Positions 15,531-25,700 of a stretch of DNA of 64,000 bases are shown here, one piece after another. This stretch comes from Streptomyces sp. Alt3 (GTDB lineage: Bacteria; Actinomycetota; Actinomycetes; Streptomycetales; Streptomycetaceae): contig NZ_CP120983.1 in NCBI RefSeq assembly GCF_030719215.1, forward strand, positions 1,116,001 through 1,180,000, written 5' to 3'. Within the stretch, counting starts at the first letter, position 1. Each line of letters opens with the position of its first letter. The notes beneath the pieces were generated by a model. That model saw only the letters and a list, made by a program, of their open reading frames with translations, searched no databases and was not told where the DNA came from. The position numbers and the translations under genes are program-made.

Positions 15531-16877
15531 ATGCCCGACGCCGGCTACCGCGGTCCTGCCGCTGCGCGTTCTCCGCACCTCTCCCGCCGCACCCTCCTGG
15601 CCGCCACCCTCGCGGCCGCGGTGGGCCTCACGGCCTCGGCCTGCGGTGCGGGTGCCGCCGCGCAGGGGGACGGCAAGTCGTTCACCTACTGGTCGATGTG
15701 GAAGCAGAACGAGCCCCAGGCGAAGGTTCTGCAGGCGGCCATCGACCAGTTCACGAAGGACACCGGTGTCACGGTCCACGTCCAGTGGAAGGGCCGCCAG
15801 GTCATCCAGCAGCTGGCACCCACGCTGAACACCTCGAACGTCCCGGCGGATCTGGTGGACTCTCCCGACCGCTCCGCTTACGCCCAGCTCCACATGACCG
15901 GTCAGGCCCTCGACCTGACCCCCGTGCTCAAGGCCGCGGTGCCGGGCGAGAGCGGCACGGTGGCCGATGTGATACCAGCCAAGTACCTGGACCTGAACAC
16001 CACCGGCGGTGTGCTCTGGCAGATGCCGTACGAGGTGATTCTCAGTCAGCTCTGGTTCGACGGCTCCGCCCTGCCCGACGTGGCCGCCGAACCACCGGCC
16101 ACCTGGGACGAGTTCGTCGAGCTGCTCGACGCACGCAAGAAGGCGCTGGGTGACGGACCGCTCGCCCTGGACGCCGACGTCCCCGACTACGGGGCGTACT
16201 GGACCTACTACGCGGTCGCGCGAGGGCTCGGTGACGGGGCCTTCGGCAAGGCCGTGGCGGACCGCACGGGTGCGTCGTTCAGGACGGACGCGTTCGTCGA
16301 GGCCCTCGAACATGTCGAGAAGCTGGTCAAGGGCGGCTACTTCACCAACGGTTACGACGCCTCCAAGTGGCCGACCGTCCAGCAGAAGTGGGCCAAGGGG
16401 AAGTCCGACTTCCTCCTGCTGGGCACCTTCGCCCCCAGTGAGACAGCCGAGTTCGCCGGCGACTCCTTCGCCTACCGCTCGTTCCCCTTCCCCGCCTTCG
16501 GCCCGTCGGGGGACACCTCCCAGGACATCTACCTGATCGGCTTCTCGATCCCCAAGAAGGCCCGCAACAGCGCGGCCGCACAGAAGTTCATCTCCTACTT
16601 CCTCGCCAGGAAGCACCTCGAAGGCATCTCCACGCAGGCGAGGAACATCACCCCGCGCAGCGACATCGCGGCCCCGCCGGAGCTCGCCGACGGACAGAAG
16701 GCGCTGGAGACACGGAAGGTGGTCAAGAGTCTGGACGGGGTCAAGGAGACGGCGGCCGACTGGTACACCAAGGTCTTCCTGCCGCTCAACACGAAGTTCC
16801 TCACCGGTCGTCTCAGCTCACGCTCCTTCGCCGAGAAGCTCGCGGGCGACTCCGCCACCTACTGGAAGTCGGCCTGA
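15531..16877 (+). CDS. Sugar ABC transporter substrate-binding lipoprotein (SBP family 1)
   Basis: A 448-residue extracellular sugar-binding lipoprotein. The signal region has a twin arginine (SRRTLLAATLAAAV, Arg19-Arg20) and a lipobox ASAC with Cys38, so it may use Tat export with lipidation. The mature part fits family-1 binding proteins (FTYWSMWKQNEPQAKVLQAA). The ATG follows a GAGGAG-type ribosome binding site. The next gene starts at ATG sharing one base with this stop (TGATG). In context it probably binds oligosaccharides released by the PL8 lyase at 22771; the ligand is inference. Confidence 0.9.
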   Translation: MPDAGYRGPAAARSPHLSRRTLLAATLAAAVGLTASACGAGAAAQGDGKSFTYWSMWKQNEPQAKVLQAAIDQFTKDTGVTVHVQWKGRQVIQQLAPTLNTSNVPADLVDSPDRSAYAQLHMTGQALDLTPVLKAAVPGESGTVADVIPAKYLDLNTTGGVLWQMPYEVILSQLWFDGSALPDVAAEPPATWDEFVELLDARKKALGDGPLALDADVPDYGAYWTYYAVARGLGDGAFGKAVADRTGASFRTDAFVEALEHVEKLVKGGYFTNGYDASKWPTVQQKWAKGKSDFLLLGTFAPSETAEFAGDSFAYRSFPFPAFGPSGDTSQDIYLIGFSIPKKARNSAAAQKFISYFLARKHLEGISTQARNITPRSDIAAPPELADGQKALETRKVVKSLDGVKETAADWYTKVFLPLNTKFLTGRLSSRSFAEKLAGDSATYWKSA

Positions 16878-17836
16878 TGGCGGCGCCCGCGGTCGTCGGC
16901 ACGACCGAGCGGCGACGGGCCACCCGGGTGAGTACCGGCGCCCGCCACAGTCCCTTCCTGGCACGCCGTCGCAGGCTCTTCTGGCCCCTGCTGCTGCCGG
17001 CCGTCCTCGTCTACCTCGTCTTCTTCGCCGGCCCGTCCCTCTACACGTTCTGGCTCAGCCTCAACGAGTGGGCGGGCGCGGGACCCATGACCTTCGTGGG
17101 CCTGGACAACTACCACCGGCTGTTCGTGGACCCGGTCTTCCGCACCTCCTTCGCGAACACCCTCTGGATCATCCTGGGCGTGGGCGGCGCCACGTTCGCC
17201 GTGTCGTTCGGGCTGACCATGCTGCTGCGCGACATGAAGGGACGAAAGGCCGCCCGGTCGATCCTGTTCTTCCCCAACATCGTGCCCGGCGTCATCCTGG
17301 CGATCCTCTGGGGCTTCCTCTTCCAGCACGACGGACTCGTCAACACGGCCGTCACGGCTGTCGGCCTGGAACACCCCCCGAACTGGCTGGGCCAGGAAAA
17401 CCTCTTCCCGGTGATCATGGCGGGCCTGGTGTGGACGTCCACGGGCTTCTACACGACCATCCTCATGGCGGCCGTCGACCAGATTCCGCGGGAGCTCTAC
17501 GAGGACTGTGATCTGGCCGGCGCCAACGCCTTCCAGAAGTTCCGCTTCGTGACGCTGCCGCTCATGTGGGACGTGGTCGGGGTGTGCGCGGTGCTGTGGA
17601 CCATCACCGCCGTGAAGGTGTTCGAGTTCATCTACGCCTTCGCCGGAGCGGCCGGGCAGATGCCCGACACGGGTGTGTGGAACACGGCGCTCTACACCTA
17701 CGGGGAGGCGTTCGCCTCCGGCGGCGTACCCCGCTACGGCTCGGCGGCGGCCAGCGCCGTGGTCATGCTCGTCCTCGTCGGTGTGCTCGTCGTCCTCATC
17801 CGCAGGGTCATGCGCCGCGAAGCCGTGCAGTACTGA
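16877..17836 (+). CDS. Sugar ABC transporter permease (MalF/UgpA-like)
   Basis: A 319-residue permease of the carbohydrate-importer type. After a basic N-terminus the first transmembrane helix (LFWPLLLPAVLVYLVFFAGP) appears around residue 38, followed by the family pattern TFVGLDNYHRLFVDPVFRTSFANTL. The EAA loop is ELYEDCDLAGANAFQKFRFVTLP. It forms the channel with the second permease at 17874. No ATPase is encoded in the operon, as is usual in Streptomyces, where the shared ATPase MsiK energises many sugar importers. Confidence 0.92.
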   Translation: MAAPAVVGTTERRRATRVSTGARHSPFLARRRRLFWPLLLPAVLVYLVFFAGPSLYTFWLSLNEWAGAGPMTFVGLDNYHRLFVDPVFRTSFANTLWIILGVGGATFAVSFGLTMLLRDMKGRKAARSILFFPNIVPGVILAILWGFLFQHDGLVNTAVTAVGLEHPPNWLGQENLFPVIMAGLVWTSTGFYTTILMAAVDQIPRELYEDCDLAGANAFQKFRFVTLPLMWDVVGVCAVLWTITAVKVFEFIYAFAGAAGQMPDTGVWNTALYTYGEAFASGGVPRYGSAAASAVVMLVLVGVLVVLIRRVMRREAVQY

Positions 17837-17873
17837 AGCCCCCTCGCCGTCCCGCCCCGGAGGTCACCCCGTC

Positions 17874-18755
17874 ATGGCCATCAGCACGCCCAGCCGGTCG
17901 TCCGGTTCTCCCGTCCGGCACATCCGCCGTCTCCTCGCCGCCCGTTCCGCCGGGGTCGTCGTGGTGTGGCTCTTCGCCGCCTTCAACGTCCTGACCGGTG
18001 TCTGGCTGCTCCTGTCGTCGCTCAAGAACGCCGACGAGATCTTCAGCACCCCGTGGCAACTGCCCCACGCCGCCCAGTGGGACAACTACGCCCGTGCCTG
18101 GACCACGGGCCTGTTCGGGCAGGCGGCGTTCAACACGGTGGTCGTGGTCGGCGGCACGGCGGTCGTCACGCTCATCCTCGCGGCACCGGCCGCCTACGCG
18201 CTCAGTCGCATCACCACCCGGTTCAACGGCGGCTTCACCCTGTTCTTCGCCCTGGGCCTGGGCATACCCGCGCAGGTGGTGATGCTTCCGCTGTTCGTCG
18301 TCATGAACAAGCTGTTCCTGGTGGACAGCCTCTTCGGCCTGGTCGTGGTGTACGTGGCCACCTCCCTGCCGTTCGCCGTCTTCTTCCTCACCGGCTTCAT
18401 GTCCACCCTGCCCGTCGAACTGGAGGAGGCGGCGGCACTCGACGGCGCCTCGCCCTTCCGGACGTTCTGGCAGGTCATGCTCCCCCTCGCCAGGGGCGGA
18501 ATGGTCACGGTGCTGATCCTCAACATCATCCAGCACTGGGGGGAGACGGTCTTCGCCCTCATCTTCATCCAGAACACCCAGAACCAGACGCTCTCCCTCG
18601 CGCTGCTCGGCTTCCTGCAGCAGATGCAGTTCAACGGGGCGGACTGGGGCGGCCTGTTCGCCGGTGTCACCATCGTCGTCCTGCCCGTCCTGGCCTGCTA
18701 CATCTGGCTCGGCCGGAGGATCATCGAGGGGATGACCCTCGGCTCGGTGAAGTGA
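17874..18755 (+). CDS. Sugar ABC transporter permease (MalG/UgpE-like)
   Basis: A 293-residue second permease. The ATG at 17874 follows GGAGG with suitable spacing; a longer upstream frame lies inside the previous gene. The MalG-type EAA loop is ELEEAAALDGASPFRTFWQVMLPLA, and the C-terminal GLFAGVTIVVLPVLACYIWLGRRIIEGMTLGSVK is highly typical. It completes the importer of the sulfated-sugar locus. The regulator gene follows after 34 bases in the same direction. Confidence 0.92.
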   Translation: MAISTPSRSSGSPVRHIRRLLAARSAGVVVVWLFAAFNVLTGVWLLLSSLKNADEIFSTPWQLPHAAQWDNYARAWTTGLFGQAAFNTVVVVGGTAVVTLILAAPAAYALSRITTRFNGGFTLFFALGLGIPAQVVMLPLFVVMNKLFLVDSLFGLVVVYVATSLPFAVFFLTGFMSTLPVELEEAAALDGASPFRTFWQVMLPLARGGMVTVLILNIIQHWGETVFALIFIQNTQNQTLSLALLGFLQQMQFNGADWGGLFAGVTIVVLPVLACYIWLGRRIIEGMTLGSVK

Positions 18756-18789
18756 GCCGAGGACTGTTCCGCGGAGGACGAGACCGAAC

Positions 18790-19917
18790 ATGGGGGGATC
18801 AGTGCAGCCAGAGGCACGCGACCTGAAATTCCGACAGCTGGCGTCCCGGCTCCGCCAGGATCTGCTTCTGGGCACCTGGCCGGTGGGCGGCAAACTGCCG
18901 ACGGAGAAGGAACTGGCCGTCAGCAGCGGCACGTCGGTGAGCACCGTGCGCCGCGCGGTGGACGAGCTGGTGTCGGAGGGGCTCGTCGTACGCCGGCAGG
19001 GTGCGGGGACCTTCGCCCTGCCACCCCGGGCAGCCGTCTCCGACCGGGCCCTGGTCGGGGTCATGGTTCCGGACACCGTGTTCTACTACCCACGCGTTCT
19101 GCAAGGCATCGAGGAGACGCTGTCCGCGGCAGGCGCGCGGTTGCTGCTGGCCTGTTCCGGTTACGACCAGGAGCGGGAGAACAAGGACCTCCAGGACATG
19201 CTCGACGCGGGTGTCGACGGTCTGCTGGCGGTTCCCACCCTGACCGGCCCGGAGCCCGCCGACCAGTACCTCGCCCGCCTCGCGGCCCTTCCCGTACCGG
19301 CCATCCTGATCGAGCGCCGTGACACCTCCCTGGGCGACGCGAACGAGTACGTCTGTTCCCACCACGAGGCCGGCGCCTACGACGCCGTCCGCCATCTCCA
19401 CTCCCTCGGGCACCAGGTCCTGGGGCTGGTCCTACGGTCCCCGAGTCCGACGTCGGGGCCGGTCGCCACGGGTTTCGGCGAGGCCGCGGCCGAGTGCGGT
19501 GTCGACCACGTCGAGTTCCGGGCCCCGATGGAGGAATGGAGCCCCGCGACGGCCGACCGGTGCCTGGAGACCCTCCGGGCCGCCGGGGCCACCGCGGCCG
19601 TGTGCTTCGGTGACCGTCAGGCCATTCTCCTGGAGAACGCCGCCCAGCGAGCCGGGCTGCGCCTGCCCGGCGATCTCGCACTCGTCTCGTACGACGACGA
19701 GATGGCCGACCTGGCCGACGTGCCGCTGACCGCCGTCGCGCCCCCCAAGCACCAGCTGGGCCGGGCCGCCGCCCAGGCACTCCTGGAACGGCTGTCCGAC
19801 CCGTCCCTGCCACGCCGCCGCCTCCTGCTGCGTCCCGACATCATCATCCGGCAGTCCTGCGGAGCCGCGGCGGGACGCTCGGCCCACCCTCCCCTCCTCA
19901 AGGAGACATCCTCATGA
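18790..19917 (+). CDS. GntR/LacI-type hybrid transcriptional regulator
   Basis: A 375-residue regulator with a GntR-type winged helix at the N-terminus (QLASRLRQDLLLGTWPVGGKLPTEKELA, then VRRQGAGTFALPP) and a LacI-type periplasmic-binding-protein domain behind it (VGVMVPDTVFYYPRVLQGIEETL to the end, including LALVSYDDEMADLADVPLTAV). This AraR-like layout is common for sugar regulators. It lies between the importer and the dehydrogenase and overlaps the latter by 4 bp, so it is probably the local regulator responding to an imported sugar. The ATTCAT repeat pairs in the divergent promoter are its candidate sites. Confidence 0.88.
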   Translation: MGGSVQPEARDLKFRQLASRLRQDLLLGTWPVGGKLPTEKELAVSSGTSVSTVRRAVDELVSEGLVVRRQGAGTFALPPRAAVSDRALVGVMVPDTVFYYPRVLQGIEETLSAAGARLLLACSGYDQERENKDLQDMLDAGVDGLLAVPTLTGPEPADQYLARLAALPVPAILIERRDTSLGDANEYVCSHHEAGAYDAVRHLHSLGHQVLGLVLRSPSPTSGPVATGFGEAAAECGVDHVEFRAPMEEWSPATADRCLETLRAAGATAAVCFGDRQAILLENAAQRAGLRLPGDLALVSYDDEMADLADVPLTAVAPPKHQLGRAAAQALLERLSDPSLPRRRLLLRPDIIIRQSCGAAAGRSAHPPLLKETSS

Positions 19918-20912
19918 CTGACGTACGGCTCGGACTGATCGGCGCGGGCGCCGTCGGCCTGCTGCACTCCCAGGCCGCGGCCGCCGTCCCCGGGGTGAGC
20001 GTGAGCGCGGTCTGCGACATCGACGCCGACACCGCGCGGGACGTGGCGGGGAGCCTGGACGCCACTTCCTTCACCGATCACCGCGACCTGATCGGGTCCG
20101 GACTGGTCGACGCCGTCGTCATCAACACCCCGCACGCCCTGCACACCCACATCGTCACCGCCTGCGCGGCGGCCGGCCTGCACGTCCTCGTCGAGAAGCC
20201 GATGGCCACCGGCAGCGAGGACTGCGCCCTGATGGAGCGGGCCTGTCTCGACGCCGGCACGGTGCTCTTCGTCGGGCACATCCAGCACTACCTGCCACCG
20301 ATGACAGCCGCGAAGGCCGCTCTGGACGCCGGTGTGCTCGGAGCCCCGCTGGCGGTCACCGACTGGCGCAGCACGGACTACCGGCGCGGCAGCCGCCCGT
20401 CCTGGTTCTTCGACCCGGCAGTCTCCGGCGGCGGTGTGTTCATCAACATCGGTACGCACTGCGTGGACCGTCTGATGTGGCTCACCGGCCGCCGGGTGGT
20501 CGCGGCCCACGCGGACGCCGCGCACCGGGGGGACATCGGTGTGGAGACCGACGTCGTGGCCCGGCTGGAGCTGGCGGGCGGCCTCGTCGGCCAGATCACC
20601 GTCACCAGCGCCCTCCTGCCCCCGCGCGACGAACTGACCGTCATCGGGGAACGTGGCACCCTGCGCGTCGCACGCGGAAGCGGCGCGGTCCTGTACCCGG
20701 ACGACGGTTCGGGCCCGGTCCAGCTGGCGAAGGAGTCCCCCGACGACGTGGCGGACGCCTTCCGGGACCAGTTGGCGGCCTTCGTGGCGGCCGTGCGCGG
20801 GCAGGAGGAACCGGCTGTGCCCGGGTCCTACGGCCGCCAGGTGATCCAGGCGGTCGAGGGCGTCTACGCCTCCTGCGCCTCGGGGACGCGCGTGACCGTC
20901 CCGGTGGAGTGA
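19914..20912 (+). CDS. Gfo/Idh/MocA-family NAD(P)-dependent oxidoreductase
   Basis: A 332-residue dehydrogenase. The Rossmann motif is GLIGAGAVGLLHSQAA near the N-terminus, and the family signature VLVEKPMATGSEDCALM carries the catalytic Lys of the EKP motif. The later VSGGGVFINIGTHCVDRLMW matches the substrate-domain segment with the conserved His. It should oxidise or reduce a sugar, inositol or uronic acid in the cytoplasm after uptake. It is translationally coupled to the regulator (ATGA). The substrate cannot be read from sequence. Confidence 0.9.
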   Translation: MTDVRLGLIGAGAVGLLHSQAAAAVPGVSVSAVCDIDADTARDVAGSLDATSFTDHRDLIGSGLVDAVVINTPHALHTHIVTACAAAGLHVLVEKPMATGSEDCALMERACLDAGTVLFVGHIQHYLPPMTAAKAALDAGVLGAPLAVTDWRSTDYRRGSRPSWFFDPAVSGGGVFINIGTHCVDRLMWLTGRRVVAAHADAAHRGDIGVETDVVARLELAGGLVGQITVTSALLPPRDELTVIGERGTLRVARGSGAVLYPDDGSGPVQLAKESPDDVADAFRDQLAAFVAAVRGQEEPAVPGSYGRQVIQAVEGVYASCASGTRVTVPVE

Positions 20913-20963
20913 CCTCGTCCCCGGCGGATCGGCCGCCACGCCCCCATGGGCGCCGGCCCGCCG

Positions 20964-22463
20964 TCACCCCCCGTAGGCCCGAGCCGCGTAGGAGGGTGCT
21001 GTCAGGCCGCCGCAGGCGTCGCTGGCGGGGGCGCCGGCGACAGGGGCGAGCGTGATCCCCGCGGGCACGGTGACGGGTACGGTCCCTCCGGTGTCCTGGT
21101 AGGAGTTGGACGCGTACACCGTGATCGCGTCCGCCTCCGTCTGGCTCAGCACCGCGGGCGCGAGCTGTCCGGCGGTGACGCCGGTCGTGTGCGTCGGATC
21201 GGCGAAGGTGTTGCGGTGGACCCGGATCCCGCTGAGGCCGGCGGGCCGGACGTTCTCGTAGTAGGTGATGCCCGCGTGTGCCGGGTCGTCATGCGTGGCG
21301 ACCTCCAGGACGTTGGCGCAGACGTCGACGTCCCGGAGGGTCAGGGGGTAGGTCGGATCGCTGTACACGTACAGCAGGACCGGGGTGTCGACGAGACGGT
21401 TGGCACCCACCGTCAGCGGGCCGTCGGAGTTGCGGACCTTCACGCCCCCTTCCGCGGCGTTCGGCCATCCGCGGATCCAGTTGCGGGTGAACCGGCCGCT
21501 GACGCCCTTGAGATAGGCGGCGTGGTCCCTGAGGGAGGGAGTCGCGGGATCCGCGTCGAAGATGTTGGAGTCGACGTTCAGAAGGGAGTCGAACCCCGTG
21601 TACAGGCCGCTGCGGTAGTGCCCCTGGGAATCGCCGAGAGCGAGTGCGGTACGCAGGGCGGCGAGCTTCGCCGGCAGGGACACCCGGGCGGGTGACGGGT
21701 TCACCGTCCCGTCGGACGACCGCTCGGTCCAGTTGGCGTGACCCGGCCAGTCCTCCAGCCGGCCGCTCTCGCTCAGCTCGAGTCCGATCACGTTGCGCTG
21801 GATGGACAGGCCGGTGGTCCGGTACAGGCTCATCGCGACCGCGTCGGTGCTCCGGTCGCCGTGCAGGAAGACCGAATCCGTCACCCTGTTGGTACCGATG
21901 ACGCGGTTGAGAACGAGCTGCTGGTTCGCGGGGCTGTTGAGCTGGCTGATGTGGCCCCTCGCGTCGCTGAACACGTTGCGTTCCAGGACGGCGCTGGTCC
22001 TCGTCCCGTTCACCCCGACCTGGATGCTGTCGAAGAACAGATCCTGGAGGGTGATGGTCCCGGTCCGGGTGGTGTTCGTCGCGGCGGCGGTCTCGCCGAG
22101 GACGAGACCGGGGACCGTGCCGCGGATCACGGTCGGCGTGGGGCTGTCGGATTCGCCCGTCAGTTTCAGCGCCGTCGGCAGGCTGACGGACGCACCGAGC
22201 TCGTACGTACCCGTCGGGAACCACACGTCGCTGCCACTGTTCACGGCGCACTGCACGGCGGCCGCGTCGTCCGTCACCCCGTCGCCTCGCGCGCCGTAGG
22301 CAGCGGCACTCACGTAACCGGTCGGTGCCCAGTGTCCGCTCTCCTGAGCGCAACCGGCCACGGCCCCCGCGCTGCCGGCCTGCAACGCCGAGCCCAGCAC
22401 GCAGGCGGTGACGACGGCCGCGGTGAAAGTCCGTGGTCTTCCTGTTCCACGCACGTGCAACAC
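20964..22463 (-). CDS. Secreted right-handed beta-helix protein (pectate-lyase-superfamily type)
   Basis: A 499-residue protein starting at GTG 22463, chosen for the GGAGAG ribosome binding site six bases upstream. A signal peptide (TFTAAVVTACVLGSALQAGSAGAVA) directs secretion. The mature part begins with VSAAAYGARGDGVTDDAAAVQCAV, the usual opening of pectate-lyase-superfamily beta-helix proteins, and the rest has the repeated short strands of a parallel beta-helix (LVLNRVIGTNRVTDSVFLHG). Members are lyases or glycosidases on acidic polysaccharides. It is divergent from the PL8 lyase, which suggests the same polymer, but no catalytic triad could be assigned. Confidence 0.75.
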   Translation of the reverse strand: MLHVRGTGRPRTFTAAVVTACVLGSALQAGSAGAVAGCAQESGHWAPTGYVSAAAYGARGDGVTDDAAAVQCAVNSGSDVWFPTGTYELGASVSLPTALKLTGESDSPTPTVIRGTVPGLVLGETAAATNTTRTGTITLQDLFFDSIQVGVNGTRTSAVLERNVFSDARGHISQLNSPANQQLVLNRVIGTNRVTDSVFLHGDRSTDAVAMSLYRTTGLSIQRNVIGLELSESGRLEDWPGHANWTERSSDGTVNPSPARVSLPAKLAALRTALALGDSQGHYRSGLYTGFDSLLNVDSNIFDADPATPSLRDHAAYLKGVSGRFTRNWIRGWPNAAEGGVKVRNSDGPLTVGANRLVDTPVLLYVYSDPTYPLTLRDVDVCANVLEVATHDDPAHAGITYYENVRPAGLSGIRVHRNTFADPTHTTGVTAGQLAPAVLSQTEADAITVYASNSYQDTGGTVPVTVPAGITLAPVAGAPASDACGGLTAPSYAARAYGG

Positions 22464-22770
22464 CTCTGTCTCTCCACGCACCGGTGATGCCGGTGACAGT
22501 GGTCGAGGACAGTACGGCGCCGTGGGAGAAGGAATCAATGCGTAATGCGGTGCCGACATGACGAAACCATCAGCCCTCTATGCGGACCAAACGGACCATT
22601 CATCGGGCATCCCACGGCACCGGCCGTTCCGGCCGTGGAACAGCGGTCCGTCGACAGCGGAATACTCCTTGATTCATACGGTGCGGAAGGCATTGGGTGT
22701 GTGCCACCCACCCACCGGGCGCTGCCCGTCCAGCGTGCGTCAACGCGCTGCGCCGAAGGAGGACGCCGTC
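22464..22770. other. Divergent promoter region of beta-helix protein and PL8 lyase
   Basis: A 307-base stretch without a gene. It holds an ATTCAT followed by CGGGCAT near 22598 and another ATTCAT at 22672-22677, similar to the repeats at 15349-15429. A strong AAGGAGG ribosome binding site lies just before the lyase ATG. Confidence 0.4.
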
Positions 22771-25700
22771 ATGCCCGAAACTCCCCGCCCGTTGACCCGT
22801 CGCACGGCCCTGCAAGCAGGCACCGCCCTGGCCGTGAGTTCCCTGAGCCTGAACCTCGCCGGAGCTCCCGCTTCCGCGGCGGCTGCCGCGAGGACGGTGG
22901 AGCAGGCGCCGGCGACGGACCTGGAGCAGCGCGCGCTCGCCCTGAGCCCGCCCGCCTTCCTCTTCGAGACGGAGGTTCCGGCGCAGGTGAGGGCAGGCCG
23001 CGGTTCGACACTGGGCATCAGCGACCGGGCGGCGATGTGCGGGCACCACTCGCTGCGCTGGGAGCACTCCGCACGGTCCACGGTGACCGTGGAGGCGCCC
23101 CTCCACTTCACCCCCGACCCCTATGTGCCCGGTCGCCTGCCGGGCGCCGACCAGGCGTGGCAGGGACTGGTCGACACGTTCTCGGTCTGGGTCCACAACG
23201 CGTCCCCCGTGGACGACGTGCTGCGCTTCGAGTTCGGCCGGGGCGGCCGGACCGACGCGTGGTTCGACTTCGGACTCGACTTCACGGGCTGGCGCACCGC
23301 GTGGGTGCGGTACGGCTACGACATGAAGGGCAGCCCGCATCCCGGCATGGACACGTTGCGTCTGGTGGCACCCGCGCGCGCCGGCGTCCTCCACGTCGAC
23401 CAGCTCGTACTGAACGTGGCCATGCGCCCGGACCAACCGGTCCGTGACGCCCAGGTCCCCTTCGTGGCCCTGGAGAGTGATGAGTGGGACAACGCGCACT
23501 GGCAGGCGCTCTACCGGTTCGACGAGCTGCTGACCCGCAACCGACCGCGAACTCCGCAGCCGTCGGACACGGAACTGGCGGCACTGCGGGCGCTGGTGAC
23601 CCGCTACCGCGACGAATATCTGCTGCCGGCCGGCCAGTCGGCGACGACACCGAAGCAGGTGGCGGACCTCACCGCCCAGGTCGAGGCCATGGGGGTGCCT
23701 GCCCCGGGCTCGACGGGCCTGGGTCGCCCCGTCGTCTCGTACCAGCACCAGGCCTACCCTCCGGAGATCGCCGCCGACCTGAAGACGTTCGTGAACGCGG
23801 TGACCCTGCGCGCCTGTACCGACCTGCTGAAGTCGGTCGCGCTGGCCCACGGACGCGCGGGCGCCGCCGAACGCCCCGCACTCGCGGGCCTGTACGTCCG
23901 CATGATCGCGCACCTGCGGGACCAGGGCTGGGCCTGCGGCAGCTCGCAGGGCACGATCCACCACCTCGGGTACGACGCGCGCGGGCTGTACGACTCGGTG
24001 TACCTGATGCGGGACGTACTCCGGGAGCACGGTCTGCTGGAGGCGGTCCGCGCAGACGTCACGTGGTTCACGGGACTCGGCCGCGTCTTCCGTGACTGGC
24101 AGGACCGCCAGGCGTACGGCGGCATCATGGACGTCTTCAACACGACCGTCCGGGGCATGCTGGCGTCCGTCCTGCTCATGGACACCGAGGCCGAACAGGT
24201 CGCCCACCTGCACGCCCTGCGTACCTGGCTCGACCGGGCGCTGACCCCCAGCAGCGGGATCCAGGACGGCCTCAAGCCGGACGGCACGTCCTTCCACCAC
24301 ATCGGCTTCTACCCGGACTACTCCCGGGACGGGTTCACGGGCCTGGCCCCGATCGTGTACGTACTGAGCGGCGGTGTCTTCGGGATCTCCGGGACGGCGC
24401 ACGCCGCGTACAAGAAGACCCTGCTCACCATGCGGGCGTACGCCAACACCTTCAACTGGCCGCTCCCCCTCAGCGGACGCCATCCCACGGGTGTCACCGC
24501 ACTGTCCATCACCCCGTACCAGTGGGCCGCGATCTCCGGCACGCCCGACGGGTCGTCCGACGTCGACCCGGAGCTCGGGGCCGCCTTCCTGCGGCTGCTG
24601 CCCGCGCAGCCGTCCACCGCGCTACGGGCGATCGCCCAGCGGCTCACCGCCCGCGGCATCACCGCCGAGACCGCTCCCCACGGCACGTGGGCCGCCAACT
24701 ACGCCGCCCTGTCCCTCCACCGGCGGCAGGACTGGCTCGTCGCGGTGCGGGGCCACAACCGGTACCACTGGTCCACCGAGATCTACGAGGGCTCCAACTG
24801 GTACGGCCGCTACTCCACCTACGGTCAGATCCAGGTCCTGGGGCGCGGCAACCCGGTGACCAACGCCGCCAGCGGATTCAGCCAGAACGGCTGGGACTGG
24901 GCCCGCTGGCCGGGTACGACCGCCATCAACGTGCCCCTGGACCGGCTGAAGGCCGACCTCACCGGCACGATCGAGGAGATGCTCCTCACCGACTCCGCGT
25001 TCGCCGGCGGTCACACCATCGACGGTCGTCACGGCATGTTCGCCATGCGGCTGCGCGAACACCCCAAGTACGACGCCTCGCACCGGGCCCTGAAGTCGGT
25101 GTTCCTGTTCGACGACCGGATCATCGCCGTCGGCACGGGCATCGAGAACTCCGACCGGGCCCACGAGACGGAGACCACGCTGTTCCAGGGCGCGCTGAGC
25201 GACCGTACCGCCCCCACGTACGTGGACGCCGCCCCCGTCACGACGTTCCCCTACGAACGCCCCGACCTGCGGCTCGCCTCCGCGTGCTGGCTGCTCGACG
25301 GTTCGGGGACCGGCTACCACGTGCCCGCCGGCCAGCGCGTCGGGGTCCGCCGCGCCGCCCAGGAGTCCCGCGACCAGGCGACCGACCTGCCGACGAGCGG
25401 GGACTTCGCCACGGCCTGGATAGGCCACGGCAGGGCGCCCCGGGGAGCGGCCTACGAGTACGCCATGCTCGTGGAGTCCGACGCCGACTCCATGGCCTCC
25501 TTCAGCCACGCCATGGCGAGCCCCGACACCGCCGCCTACCGGGTACTGCGCGCGGACTCCGTGGCCCACGTGGTGTCGGACCGCGCGACCGGGATCACCG
25601 GCTACGCCGTGTTCGAGCCCACCCGCCGCCTCCAGGCGGGCCCGGTACGCGAGGTGGACACCCCCTGCCTCGTCCTCACCAGGGCGGACGGGGAGGGCGG